Of a DNA stretch of 64,000 nucleotides, positions 42,854 through 51,001 are shown one piece after another. A program made the translations under genes and the position numbers. The DNA lies in NCBI RefSeq assembly GCF_014203595.1, contig NZ_JACHJK010000013.1, positions 238,205 to 302,204 of the forward strand, given 5' to 3'. The notes below the pieces were generated by a model that did not search any database, had not been told where the DNA came from, and saw only the letters and a program-made list of their open reading frames with translations. Origin of the DNA: Streptomyces echinatus (lineage in GTDB: Bacteria; Actinomycetota; Actinomycetes; Streptomycetales; Streptomycetaceae). Position 1 is the stretch's first letter. Each line of letters opens with the position of its first letter.

Positions 42854-43262
42854 GAGGCAAGTTTCGCATGCCGCCGGAACGGGACCTGCGCGGTGTGTAC
42901 GGAGGGGGGGCCACCGCTTCGGACACCCGCCGGCACGGTGCCGGCCGGCCCGCCGGTGGCCGGTTCGCCCGTCGGCATGGGCGGGCGGCGGTGCCGGTTC
43001 CCCGTGGGCGTGGGCGGGCGGCGGGGAGCGTTCGCGTCCGTGGGCGAGGGCGCGGGCGTGTGTGAGAGCACGTCCGCGGGCGCGGGAGTGCGTGAGGGCA
43101 CGCGCGCGGGCGCGGACGCGGGCGCCCCGGGGCCGTGCGCCGCCGGGCGGGTATGCGGTGACCCGGGCGGCACGGCCGCCCGCCGCCGCGCGCGTCAGCC
43201 GGGTGCGGAGTAGCGGGTGTCTTGCCCTGCACGAAGGCCCGGTTCCCCTTACTCTTCCCCGC
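42854..43262. other. Non-coding gap between hemE and the DUF3000 gene with imperfect GC repeats
   Basis: This 409-bp divergent gap must carry the hemE promoter. It contains imperfect repeats of GGGCGTGGGCGGGCGGCGG (near 42977 and 43010), and of a CGCGGGCG-GTGAG-GCACG type (near 43048-43115). No conserved coding signal was found on either strand. Confidence 0.6.
43250..43255 (+). promoter_or_regulatory. -10 box TACTCT of a leaderless promoter for the DUF3000 gene
   Basis: TACTCT is 7 nt before the ATG at 43263, and no ribosome site is present. This supports that start over later in-frame ATG and GTG codons. Confidence 0.5.
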
Positions 43263-43940
43263 ATGGCTGCGGCTCACGGACGAATGTCGGACAGCGCTGA
43301 TGGAATGGGCGACGTGAAGGACACCGAGGATGCGGACCGGCACTCCGGCACGTCGGGGCCGCCGGCCTTCCGGGCCGCGGTGGAAGCCCTGCGCAGCAGC
43401 CGGCTGCGGCCGCAGGTCGAGGTGGAGCCGACGCCCGCCCCGCAACGGCTCGCCCCCTACGCGTACGCGCTGGAGGCGGTGGTGGTCGACGGCGAGCAGG
43501 AGCTGGCCGACGGGCGGCTGGTGCTGCTGCACGACCCGGCCGGGCACGAGGCCTGGCAGGGCACGTTCCGGCTGGTGACGCTGGTGCGGGCGGAGCTGGA
43601 GGCGGAGATGGCGGCCGATCCGCTGCTGCCCGAGGTGTGCTGGTCGTGGCTGACCGGGGCGCTGCAGGCGCGCGGGCTGACCTACGGCGAGCCGAGCGGC
43701 ACGATCACGCGGGCCGGTTCGCACTACTTCGGCGGACTGGCGGAGCGGCCGGCCGCCTCGCAGATCGAGATCCGGGCGTCGTGGACGCCCCGCGAGGGCC
43801 TGGGCGGGGCGCCGGACACCTCCGCCCACCTGCTCGCCTGGTGCGATCTGCTGGCCCAGGTCGGGGGTCTGCCGCCGGCCGGCCCGGGGGACGCCTCGGT
43901 GGTGACGCTGCCGCAGCGCAGGGGCCCGCAGTCCCGCTGA
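43263..43940 (+). CDS. DUF3000 family protein
   Basis: A 225-aa actinobacterial protein of unknown role. Its core runs from PPAFRAAVEALRSSRLRP to EIRASWTPREGL. LAPYAYALEAVV, CWSWLTGALQARGL and AHLLAWCDLLAQVGGLPP are typical. The ~35-residue N-terminus is acidic and variable. The hemE-DUF3000-LuxR-rnd order is the standard Streptomyces arrangement as I know it. Confidence 0.9.
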   Translation: MAAAHGRMSDSADGMGDVKDTEDADRHSGTSGPPAFRAAVEALRSSRLRPQVEVEPTPAPQRLAPYAYALEAVVVDGEQELADGRLVLLHDPAGHEAWQGTFRLVTLVRAELEAEMAADPLLPEVCWSWLTGALQARGLTYGEPSGTITRAGSHYFGGLAERPAASQIEIRASWTPREGLGGAPDTSAHLLAWCDLLAQVGGLPPAGPGDASVVTLPQRRGPQSR

Positions 43941-44199
43941 GCGGCCGCCGCGAAACGCGCTGTTGACCATCTCTTTGTCGATACGGCCACTTTCCGTACT
44001 CGAATCGCACTCGCTCGAACCGACTCGATCTTCGGATGATCGATCGCGTGTCCGAATTGCACAGATTGTTACTCACTAGATCGTGATCATTCTCTAAAGG
44101 CGGACGAGTTTGCTGCCGAAGACGACTGTGACCTTGAAAGCACCGTTCGTCCCGGCTACCTCCCCACAAGCCGGCCCCGTCCCCCACCCAGGAGGCCTG
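43941..44199. promoter_or_regulatory. Upstream region of the LuxR-type regulator gene
   Basis: A 259-bp gap with an AT-rich island (about 43960-44100, for example TTGTTACTCACTAGATCG) that stands out against the GC background and is the likely promoter region. I could not fix -35/-10 boxes with confidence. Confidence 0.4.
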
Positions 44200-44859
44200 G
44201 TGTCCGTTCTCCTAGAGCAACCCGCAAGCCTGGTCGCCTACCGCCCGAACAAGCCGACCGCCATGGTGGTCGTGGCCGACCCGCGCGTCCGCTCCACCGT
44301 CACCCGCCACCTCTGGGCGCTCGGTGTGCGCGATGTCATCGAAGCCTCGTCCATCGCGGAGGCTCGTCCCCGCATCGGCAACCCGCGCGACATCTGTGTC
44401 GCCGACGTCCACCTCCCCGACGGCTCCGGCCTCACCCTGCTGTCCGAGACCCGCGCCGCGGGCTGGCCCAACGGGCTGGCGCTCTCCGCCGCCGACGACA
44501 TCGGCGCGGTCCGCAACGCGCTGGCCGGCGGGGTCAAGGGCTACGTCGTCACCGGCACCCGCACCAACATCGGGCTCCCCGCCCGGCCCGGCGCGGCTCC
44601 CCTCGGCGGCGCCGCCCGCATGCACCGCCGCCCCCCGGGTGCCCCGAGCCACCCGGGCGGCTACCGGGAGCTGTCCGGACGCGAGGTCGAGGTGCTGCGG
44701 CTGGTCGCGGAGGGCCAGTCGAACAAGGCGATCGGCGTCTCCATGGGCCTGTCGGCCCTCACCGTGAAGAGCCACCTCGCCCGCATCGCCCGCAAGCTCG
44801 GCACGGGTGACCGGGCGGGCATGGTGGCCGTGGCCCTGCGCACCGGGATCATCCACTGA
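44200..44859 (+). CDS. LuxR-family response regulator
   Basis: A 219-aa two-domain regulator. The receiver (~20-120) has the phospho-acceptor-like Asp in ICVADVHLPDGSG but is short and lacks a standard acidic pair, so phosphorylation may be absent. The LuxR helix-turn-helix (~155-215) reads LSGREVEVLRLVAEGQSNKAI then LTVKSHLARIARKLG. GTG 44200 follows AGGAGG closely; the longer frame from 44110 lacks support. No cognate kinase is adjacent. Confidence 0.9.
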   Translation: MSVLLEQPASLVAYRPNKPTAMVVVADPRVRSTVTRHLWALGVRDVIEASSIAEARPRIGNPRDICVADVHLPDGSGLTLLSETRAAGWPNGLALSAADDIGAVRNALAGGVKGYVVTGTRTNIGLPARPGAAPLGGAARMHRRPPGAPSHPGGYRELSGREVEVLRLVAEGQSNKAIGVSMGLSALTVKSHLARIARKLGTGDRAGMVAVALRTGIIH

Positions 44860-44948
44860 GCCCACCGGATACCCCCTTCGGCGGAATCCGGTGTTCCCTC
44901 AGGTGAACCGGGCCCTGCCCCGAGCTGACCGGTTTACGCCCCTCCCGT

Positions 44949-44978
44949 GCCCGTCGACGGAACGTTCCGTCGACGGGC
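44949..44978. promoter_or_regulatory. Perfect 30-bp palindrome between the LuxR gene and rnd
   Basis: GCCCGTCGACGGAAC joined directly to GTTCCGTCGACGGGC, with no loop. It ends 16 bp before the rnd -10 box, so it overlaps the expected -35 region. This position fits an operator better than a terminator, although it may serve both. Confidence 0.55.
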
Positions 44979-44994
44979 GCCGTCCGCACACCGA

Positions 44995-45000
44995 TACCCT
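44995..45000 (+). promoter_or_regulatory. -10 box TACCCT of a leaderless promoter for rnd
   Basis: TACCCT is 6 nt before the GTG at 45007 without a ribosome site. Confidence 0.5.
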
Positions 45001-45006
45001 TGACGG

Positions 45007-46302
45007 GTGACCGACGCCCAAGAGACCACAGCAGACAGCTCCCTGCGCACCACCGGAGGCACTCCTCCGGACGACGCCGGATCTTCTGTGCTGGGGGCGC
45101 CGACTCCGTTGCTCGAACCCCGCGAGGGCATTCCGCCCGTGATCACCGACGAGGCGGCCCTCACGCGGATGATCGCCGCCTTCGCCGGGGGCTCCGGCCC
45201 GGTCGCCGTGGACGCCGAGCGCGCCTCCGGCTACCGCTACGGCCAGCGCGCCTATCTGGTGCAGCTGCGCCGCGACGGCGCCGGCAGCGCGCTGGTCGAC
45301 CCCGTGGCCTGCCCCGACCTGTCCGGACTCGGCAGGGCGCTGACCGGCGTCGAGTGGGTGCTGCACGCGGCCACCCAGGACCTGCCCTGCCTGCGCGAGA
45401 TAGGCATGGTCCCGACCCGCCTGTTCGACACCGAGCTGGCGGGCCGGCTCGCCGGTTTCCCCCGGGTCGGTCTCGGCGCCATGGTGGAGGGCGTCCTCGG
45501 CTACGTCCTGGAGAAGGGACACTCCGCCGTCGACTGGTCGACCCGGCCGCTGCCCGAGCCGTGGCTGCGGTACGCCGCGCTCGACGTCGAGCTCCTCATC
45601 GACCTGCGGAACGCCCTGGAGAAGGAGCTGGACCGGCAGGGCAAGCTGGAGTGGGCGCTGCAGGAGTTCGACGCGATCGCGACGGCGCCGCCGGCCGAAC
45701 CGCGCAAGGACCCCTGGCGCCGCACGTCGGGGATGCACAAGGTGCGCCGGCGCCGGCAGCTCGCCGTGGTGCGGGAGCTGTGGCAGACGCGGGACCTGAT
45801 CGCCCAGCGCCGGGACGTGTCGCCGGGGAAGGTGCTGAGCGACGCGGCCATCGTGGAGGCGGCGCTCGCCCTGCCGGGCAATGTGCACGCCCTCGCCGCG
45901 CTGAACGGGTTCGGGCACCGGACGGGCCGGCGTCAGCTGGACCAGTGGCAGGCCGCGGTGGACCGGGCCAAGGCGCTGCCGGACTCCGGGCTGCCGCAGC
46001 CGGGACAGCCCGTGACCGGGCCGCCGCCGCCGCGAGCGTGGGCCGACAAGGATCCGGCCGCCGCGGCGCGGCTGTCCGCCGCCCGGGCGGGGGTGTCGGC
46101 GCTCGCCGAGCGACTGAACATGCCGCAGGAGAACCTGGTGTCCCCGGACACCGTGCGGCGGATCTGCTGGGAGCCGCCGCAGGCCGCCGACACCGGGACC
46201 GTGGCAAGCGCGCTCGAGGGCTACGGCGCGCGTCCGTGGCAGGTCGAGCTGGTGACGCCGGTACTGCTCCAGGCCCTGACGGCAAAGAACGCGAGCGCCT
46301 GA
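45007..46302 (+). CDS. rnd: Ribonuclease D-like 3'-5' exonuclease
   Basis: A 431-aa protein. The DEDD exonuclease domain (~50-230) has VAVDAERASGYRYGQRAYLVQL (first Asp/Glu pair), HAATQDLPCL (Asp) and YAALDVELLIDL (late Asp). An HRDC domain follows (~255-335, KVRRRRQLAVVRELWQTRDL). It trims the 3' ends of structured RNAs such as tRNA precursors. The start is GTG 45007. Confidence 0.94.
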   Translation: MTDAQETTADSSLRTTGGTPPDDAGSSVLGAPTPLLEPREGIPPVITDEAALTRMIAAFAGGSGPVAVDAERASGYRYGQRAYLVQLRRDGAGSALVDPVACPDLSGLGRALTGVEWVLHAATQDLPCLREIGMVPTRLFDTELAGRLAGFPRVGLGAMVEGVLGYVLEKGHSAVDWSTRPLPEPWLRYAALDVELLIDLRNALEKELDRQGKLEWALQEFDAIATAPPAEPRKDPWRRTSGMHKVRRRRQLAVVRELWQTRDLIAQRRDVSPGKVLSDAAIVEAALALPGNVHALAALNGFGHRTGRRQLDQWQAAVDRAKALPDSGLPQPGQPVTGPPPPRAWADKDPAAAARLSAARAGVSALAERLNMPQENLVSPDTVRRICWEPPQAADTGTVASALEGYGARPWQVELVTPVLLQALTAKNASA

Positions 46303-46309
46303 CCGAACG

Positions 46310-46640
46310 AGCGGCGCACGGGGGCCGGGGCCGGAGCACACGGGGGCCGGGGCCGGAACGGCCGGGGCGCACGGGGCTGGTGGCCGGAACGGCCGGGGCG
46401 CACGGGGCTGGTGGCCGGAACGGCCGGGGCGCACGGGGCTGGTGGCCGGAACGGCGCGAGGCACGGTGGCCGGGGAACGGTCAGGGCACACGGTCGCCGG
46501 GGCCGGAACGGTCGGAGCGCACGGGGGCCGGTGACCGGAGCGGTCGGGACGACTGGACAGGCCGGCCACGGGCAACGGCCCGGTGCCCTGACCGAGCAGG
46601 TGCACCGGGTCGGTGACCGGAACGGTCAGGGCGGCCGGAA
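46310..46640 (+). repeat. 31-bp minisatellite after rnd
   Basis: Three perfect 31-bp copies (46351-46381, 46382-46412, 46413-46443) begin GGCCGGAACGGCCGGGGCG and continue CACGGGGCTGGT. Degenerate copies extend on both sides to fill this ~330-bp gap. No coding pattern was found. Confidence 0.85.
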
Positions 46641-46688
46641 GGGCCGGTCACGGGGCCGCGCGCCCGATGCCCTGACCCGGGCCGGTGC

Positions 46689-47861
46689 TCATGGGCATGA
46701 GGTCGGCAGAGCGGGCTCCAGGGGCTGCGGCGACGGGGACTCGGCGAAGGCGCGGGCCAGTTTGCGCTGGAACACCAGCTCGGCCGCCAGATCCTGCGGC
46801 TGGGCGATGCGCGGGGTGCTCGTGAGCGCCTCGGGTCTGCGGTCTCGGGCCTTGGCCTGCAGCGCGTCCTTGAGCTGGGCGGCCTCGACGACGGCCGCCA
46901 GGTCGTCGTCGGCCAGTCCCGCGGCCGTGGCGCGTCGCCTGGCCGCGTCCGCCACCGCCGGGTCCATCCAGGTGCGCAGCGCCCACTGGGCGTCGCGGAT
47001 CTCCACCAGCCGCCGGTACAGCCGGGTGCGCAGGTCCGCCCCGTCGTCCAGGGCGAGAACCGGTTCGGGCACCTGAGCGGTCACGGCTCGGTGCAGCGGG
47101 GCCAGTTCCCGGTGGGTGCGGCGGAGTTCGAACCATTCCCGGACGGCGCCGAGGTAGCGCCCCCAGTCCGGCAGGGTCCAGCCGACCGTCTTCAGTACCG
47201 TGCCCGCGATCGCGAGCTGGGCTATCGGCTCCCAGGGGTGGCCCGTGGTCCCGAACTGGCCGGCGACGATGTCCGCCACGCGACAGCCGGTGTAGATCAT
47301 GCCGAAGGGCAGGGACGCCGCGACCAGCCACAGCCCGCGCCGGAGCCACGGGGTGGGCGCGATCTTCGCGTAGCGCCAGCCCATGACACCGATGTCGATC
47401 TGGTTCGCGGCATAGCCGAGCAGGTAGAGGGCGATGTAGGCGGGGTAGTACTTCGCCCTGGTCAGAGCGAAGTCGCCGGGGTTCTCGCCCGCACTGGTGG
47501 CGGTGAAGAACAGCGCCACCATGCCGACGAGGACCGTGGCGAGCGCGGCCAGCCGCGGGACGGCCTTGCGCCAGGCGACGTCTCTCGTGTGGGACAGGTG
47601 CAGCAGAACCAGTTGCTGGCACGCGGCGGACAGGATGACCGTGCTCTGGGACAGCAGGCCCGAGAAGTTGACGATCCCCACGGCGCGGCTGATCGCGATC
47701 CAGACAGCCGGGGTCGAGACGGTGAAGGTGACGAACAGGAAGAAGAAGTTGCCCACCAGGCCGAGTTGTGTCGGTGAGCGATCGGTGCGTATGACCCGCA
47801 GCTTGAAGACCAGTGCGAGCAGGGAGACCAGCGCGCAGGCGGGGTAGAGGATGCTATTCAT
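46689..47861 (-). CDS. MAB_1171c-like multi-pass membrane protein
   Basis: A 390-aa protein with seven predicted TM helices in the first ~240 residues, starting SILYPACALVSLLALVFKLR. A cytosolic, mostly helical C-terminal half follows (WFELRRTHRELAPLHRAV). This matches the actinobacterial MAB_1171c putative transporter family (DUF6545-type C-terminus). Its start overlaps the ImmA-like gene by 8 nt. Co-occurrence with XRE and ImmA genes is recurrent in actinomycetes; function is unproven. Confidence 0.82.
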   Translation of the reverse strand: MNSILYPACALVSLLALVFKLRVIRTDRSPTQLGLVGNFFFLFVTFTVSTPAVWIAISRAVGIVNFSGLLSQSTVILSAACQQLVLLHLSHTRDVAWRKAVPRLAALATVLVGMVALFFTATSAGENPGDFALTRAKYYPAYIALYLLGYAANQIDIGVMGWRYAKIAPTPWLRRGLWLVAASLPFGMIYTGCRVADIVAGQFGTTGHPWEPIAQLAIAGTVLKTVGWTLPDWGRYLGAVREWFELRRTHRELAPLHRAVTAQVPEPVLALDDGADLRTRLYRRLVEIRDAQWALRTWMDPAVADAARRRATAAGLADDDLAAVVEAAQLKDALQAKARDRRPEALTSTPRIAQPQDLAAELVFQRKLARAFAESPSPQPLEPALPTSCP

Positions 47862-48429
47862 CGTTCCTTCGCTGGGACGGGCTTTCCAACGCCGCGAGAC
47901 GGGCGGCGAGTTCGCGCGCTTCGGGAGGAACGTCCCATGTGCGTTCCGCGGTCCAGATTCCGACCTGGCGCCCTATCAGGGAGCCGACGAGTTCCGCTTC
48001 GGCCTCGGCCTCCGAATGCGAGTGCTCACGGCCGAGGACCCGTCGCACCATGCCCGGGTCGAGCGAGGGAACCAGGAGCTGGGTGGCTTCGGGGGTCATC
48101 ACCGAGGCCGCTCCGTGACCACAGATCAGATGGCCGAGCTCGTGAAGGATGACCTGATGCTGGTGAACGGGGGCCAGACGCTGCTCGAAGACTATGTAGT
48201 TCTCGCCGTCGGCGGCCACCCATAATCCGTCGGGGCTGCCGAGGGGCAGCGGTAACGGAACGAGGTGGATGGGCTGTCCGTAGAGCTCGGCGAGATGCTC
48301 GACGAGTGTGTCGACCGTCACTTGGCCGTGTGTCGGCAAAGAGAGGTCGCGTACCAGGTTCTCGCAGCGTCGCCGAAGGCTTTCCGCTCGCCGCCGGCCG
48401 GGCCCCCGCCACCATTTCACCGTTTTCAC
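47854..48429 (-). CDS. ImmA/IrrE-family metallopeptidase-like protein
   Basis: A 191-aa protein. The zinc motif HELGHLICGH lies at ~90-99, and EAEAEAELVGSLIG provides the downstream acidic ligand. ImmA/IrrE proteases cut XRE-type repressors, as in ICEBs1 and Deinococcus. The gene overlaps the XRE gene by 4 nt (GTGA), so the repressor just upstream is the obvious candidate partner. No signal peptide is present. Confidence 0.85.
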   Translation of the reverse strand: MKTVKWWRGPGRRRAESLRRRCENLVRDLSLPTHGQVTVDTLVEHLAELYGQPIHLVPLPLPLGSPDGLWVAADGENYIVFEQRLAPVHQHQVILHELGHLICGHGAASVMTPEATQLLVPSLDPGMVRRVLGREHSHSEAEAEAELVGSLIGRQVGIWTAERTWDVPPEARELAARLAALESPSQRRNDE

Positions 48430-48941
48430 GATTTCTGCGCGTCGCTGGATGTCTGCTCGCCCGGAGGGGAGGAAATACCCTTCAAGGTGTCACTCGCGGC
48501 TTTCGCGGAGCGCAGGATCCCTATGACCAGTTCCGACAGTTCGGACAAGGACGCGGCGGACGGCTCCGCGGCGGAAGCGGTCCGCAGGGCCACGCCTTGC
48601 ACGGCGCGTTGTCTGAGTTCTCTGACGGTTTCGAACTCCGCGTTGACCTGTGCAAAGACTTCCTCGTCGAGGAAGTAGGCCCAGCGCTGGATGCCGAGGC
48701 TGTGCGCGACCTTGACCAGGGTCTCGAGGGTCAGGTTCATCCCGTCCTCGGACTCGGCCGACGCCAGGGTCCGCTTGGAGACTCCGGTGCGCTCGGCCAG
48801 CGCCGCCAGGGTGAACGGGCCTTCCGGATGATGCTGCCGGACATGCCGGAGGCGTGCGGCTATCGCGGTCTTCGCCGCGCGCATCTGCTCGTCCAGAGAG
48901 CTGACCGTCGCCTCGTCACCCGCACCCCGCTGACGCGTCAC
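48426..48941 (-). CDS. XRE-family transcriptional regulator
   Basis: A 171-aa protein. The HTH_3-type DNA-binding domain (~25-95) includes FTLAALAERTGVSKRTLASAE and LTLETLVKVAHSLGI. A ~75-residue C-terminal helical region follows. It probably represses a nearby promoter. The GTG start at 48941 follows GAGGGGG at ideal spacing. It leads the XRE-ImmA-membrane-protein operon. Confidence 0.88.
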   Translation of the reverse strand: MTRQRGAGDEATVSSLDEQMRAAKTAIAARLRHVRQHHPEGPFTLAALAERTGVSKRTLASAESEDGMNLTLETLVKVAHSLGIQRWAYFLDEEVFAQVNAEFETVRELRQRAVQGVALRTASAAEPSAASLSELSELVIGILRSAKAASDTLKGISSPPGEQTSSDAQKS

Positions 48942-49480
48942 AGTTGTCCCCCTCAATGCCGCGTGGTTCACCACGGTACTGCATGACGCCCTGCGCGGGT
49001 CGGGGGGGCCGGAGGGGTCCGAGGGGGTGCCGACGGCGGGGTGGCCTGGGACGTTTCCGCAGCTCGCCCGTGGTGGAGCCGTCCGGCGGAGAGGGGACCG
49101 GAGGCCCGGTCGCCGGCCACGGGGAGCGGACCGGGCGCACGGGGGCCGGGGACCGGAAGGGGCCGCCTCCGCCCGGCGACGGGACCGGGGGCCGGGGCGG
49201 GTTCCGTGGGGGCGGGCCCGCGAAAGGGCGACGGAGGCGATCGGGCCCCGGCGGGAGGGCGGTGCGTGCCCGGTGGGGTCCGGCCGGAAACAGACGTACC
49301 AGGAGGGCCGGCTCCGCTTCCGGTTGGTGACGCGGAACACAGTCTTCGGCTCCCCCGGGGCGTGCGGGAACACGGGCGGGCGGCGACGCGATCCGGCCGT
49401 GCGGTCCGGTCGCCGGGGGCGCCCCCGCCACCGGGGCGGTCGGCCTCATAGGCGTGTGCACGCGGCAACACGGCACCGCT

Positions 49481-49498
49481 GGTGCAATTCTCTGCACC
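49481..49498. promoter_or_regulatory. Inverted repeat GGTGCA-N6-TGCACC, copy 1
   Basis: Perfect 6-bp arms spaced 6 nt. It lies just upstream of the -35 box at 49513, a typical operator position. Confidence 0.5.
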
Positions 49499-49512
49499 AA
49501 AGATGATGACGG

Positions 49513-49542
49513 TTGCAATGGATCGCACCACCGGCCTATTCT
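49513..49542 (+). promoter_or_regulatory. Sigma70-like promoter TTGCAA-N18-TATTCT
   Basis: The -35 TTGCAA (49513-49518) and -10 TATTCT (49537-49542) are spaced 18 nt. Transcription would start about 49549, followed by GAAGGAGG and an ATG. Confidence 0.5.
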
Positions 49543-49571
49543 CCTCACGAGATCTTGAAGGAGGCGGGGCC

Positions 49572-49622
49572 ATGCGAAGAGCTCCTGCTGTAACAAGAGT
49601 TGCGGCGTCGCGGAGAGTTTGA
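49572..49622 (+). CDS. Possible 16-aa peptide gene
   Basis: ATG with a strong GGAGG site opens MRRAPAVTRVAASRRV then TGA. It is Arg/Ala/Val-rich, and an in-frame ATG at 49518 would extend it to 34 aa. It lies directly behind the promoter above. Coding status cannot be judged from so short a frame. A leader peptide, signalling peptide or chance ORF are all possible. Confidence 0.25.
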   Translation: MRRAPAVTRVAASRRV

Positions 49623-49675
49623 GCCACTCAGGCCTGGACTCTGCCAACCGTCGCGTGCCGCCTGACCGGCGTGCG

Positions 49676-49691
49676 GGTGCAGTGCTGCACC
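49676..49691. promoter_or_regulatory. Inverted repeat GGTGCA-N4-TGCACC, copy 2
   Basis: The same arms as at 49481 but a 4-nt spacer. A TTGACA hexamer begins 4 bp downstream (49695). Confidence 0.45.
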
Positions 49692-50179
49692 GATTTGACA
49701 GAGCGTCTCGTGAACCGCGTCCCGCACACCGCCGGGATGCGAGTTCCGTGGCGCACGGGGGAAAGACGAGTGCCGTGGATCAGCAACGCCGGCACTCGCC
49801 GCAGATCTGAGGGGATTTTCTCGTTCAAGGCATGACACGGGCGACGGTGTCACCGTCACAGCGCTGACGCGTCGCCCCCTCTGAAGTCGCCGAACGCCGA
49901 ATACGCGGCGCCTGCACGCGCCCGTTGACAGAAAAGCGTGGAGTTTCCGGGTTGTCGTCGGACATGTGCCGACGGTGGCCGCCGATTTCACTTCCATGAC
50001 GGATGGCGCCGGTTGGCGATCCGCGAAGCCGTGCGCGGATGTCGCCGCATTCCGGCGTAGGTCCGCCCTGCCCGTCGGCAGGAGCGTCCGGACCGCACCC
50101 GGGTTCGACGGAGAACCAAGGTCCTGGACACCGGTCGACGACGGACACGGGCGCCGGGTTTCGTATCGAGGAGAGTTTC

Positions 50180-51001
50180 TTGAAGCTGTCGGAAGAAATG
50201 CTGGCCCAGTACGACCGCGATGGGTTCATCGCCGCACCAGGCGTCTTCTCGCAGGCCGAGCTGGCATCCATCAAGACCGCGCTCGCCGAGGACGTGACGG
50301 TCAAGGGACCGCACCTGATCACGGAGGACGACGGGGAGACGATGCGAGCCGTCTACGCCTCGCACACCCGGCACCCGCTCTTCCGCGACCTCGTCACGTC
50401 CGAGCGGCTCCTGGGGCCGGCCGTCCAACTGGTCGGCCGGGACCTCTACGTGCACCAGTTCAAGATCAACACGAAGCGCCCCTTCGGCGGCGAGTCGTGG
50501 GCCTGGCACCAGGACTATCCCGTGTGGCGTGACGCCGACCGGATGCCGGAGGCGCGTGCCGTGAACGTGGCCGTCTTCCTGGACGACGTCAGCGAGTTCA
50601 ACGGACCGGTGGTCTTCCTGCGCGGATCGCACCGGCTCGGTTCGGGAACGAGCCGGCGCCGGCAGGGCGGTGAGACGGCGGAGCACATCGACCCGCGCGA
50701 CTACACGCTCTCCGGCGACGACCTCTCCCGGCTCGCCGGGGTGCACGAGATGACCAGCCCGAAGGGGGCGGCCGGAACCGTCGTCTTCTTCCACCCGGAG
50801 ATCGTGCACGGTTCGGCGCCCAACATCTCGCCGTACCCCCGCGACCTGCTGATCACGACGTACAACTCCTCGTCCAACGCCCCTCGTCCGCCGGGCGAGC
50901 CGCGCCCCGAGTACCTCGTGGGCCGGGACACCACGCCGCTGGTGCCGCACGCGAGGCTGCTGGAGACCATGGCCGCCACCACGACGGGAGCGGGTGCGTG
51001 A
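50180..51001 (+). CDS. Phytanoyl-CoA dioxygenase (PhyH)-family hydroxylase
   Basis: A 273-aa Fe(II)/2-oxoglutarate-dependent oxygenase. The metal site is visible as H110 and D112 (WHQDYPVW) and H210 (EIVHGSAPNIS), with a 2OG-binding Arg in SPYPRDLL. The intact HxD shows it is a hydroxylase, not a halogenase. As first biosynthetic gene in an NRPS cluster it probably hydroxylates an amino acid, the acyl chain or the peptide. TTG 50180 follows GAGGAGA; ATG 50198 is possible. It overlaps the next gene by 4 nt. Confidence 0.9.
   Translation: MKLSEEMLAQYDRDGFIAAPGVFSQAELASIKTALAEDVTVKGPHLITEDDGETMRAVYASHTRHPLFRDLVTSERLLGPAVQLVGRDLYVHQFKINTKRPFGGESWAWHQDYPVWRDADRMPEARAVNVAVFLDDVSEFNGPVVFLRGSHRLGSGTSRRRQGGETAEHIDPRDYTLSGDDLSRLAGVHEMTSPKGAAGTVVFFHPEIVHGSAPNISPYPRDLLITTYNSSSNAPRPPGEPRPEYLVGRDTTPLVPHARLLETMAATTTGAGA

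Larger units (their letters stand above)
48942..50179. other. 1.2-kb intergenic region with inverted repeats and a promoter
   Basis: Between the XRE operon and the biosynthetic genes no large protein-coding frame is convincing. The first ~500 bp are G/C-rich low complexity. From ~49450 base composition becomes more balanced and holds two inverted repeats, a promoter and a possible small ORF, listed separately. Two perfect TTGACA hexamers (49695 and 49925) lack good -10 partners. Confidence 0.6.

Noticed and set aside
44949..44978. LexA (SOS) box in the palindrome
   Set aside because: The centre is GAACGTTC without the spacer of the actinobacterial GAACN4GTTC-type box.
46310..46640. CRISPR array
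   Set aside because: The units are contiguous 31-bp tandem copies without unique spacers, and no cas genes are nearby.
49695..49930. Promoters at the TTGACA hexamers
   Set aside because: No acceptable -10 hexamer lies 16-19 nt downstream of either.
50180..51001. Non-heme iron halogenase
   Set aside because: The HxD motif (H110, D112) is intact; halogenases of this family replace the Asp with Ala or Gly.
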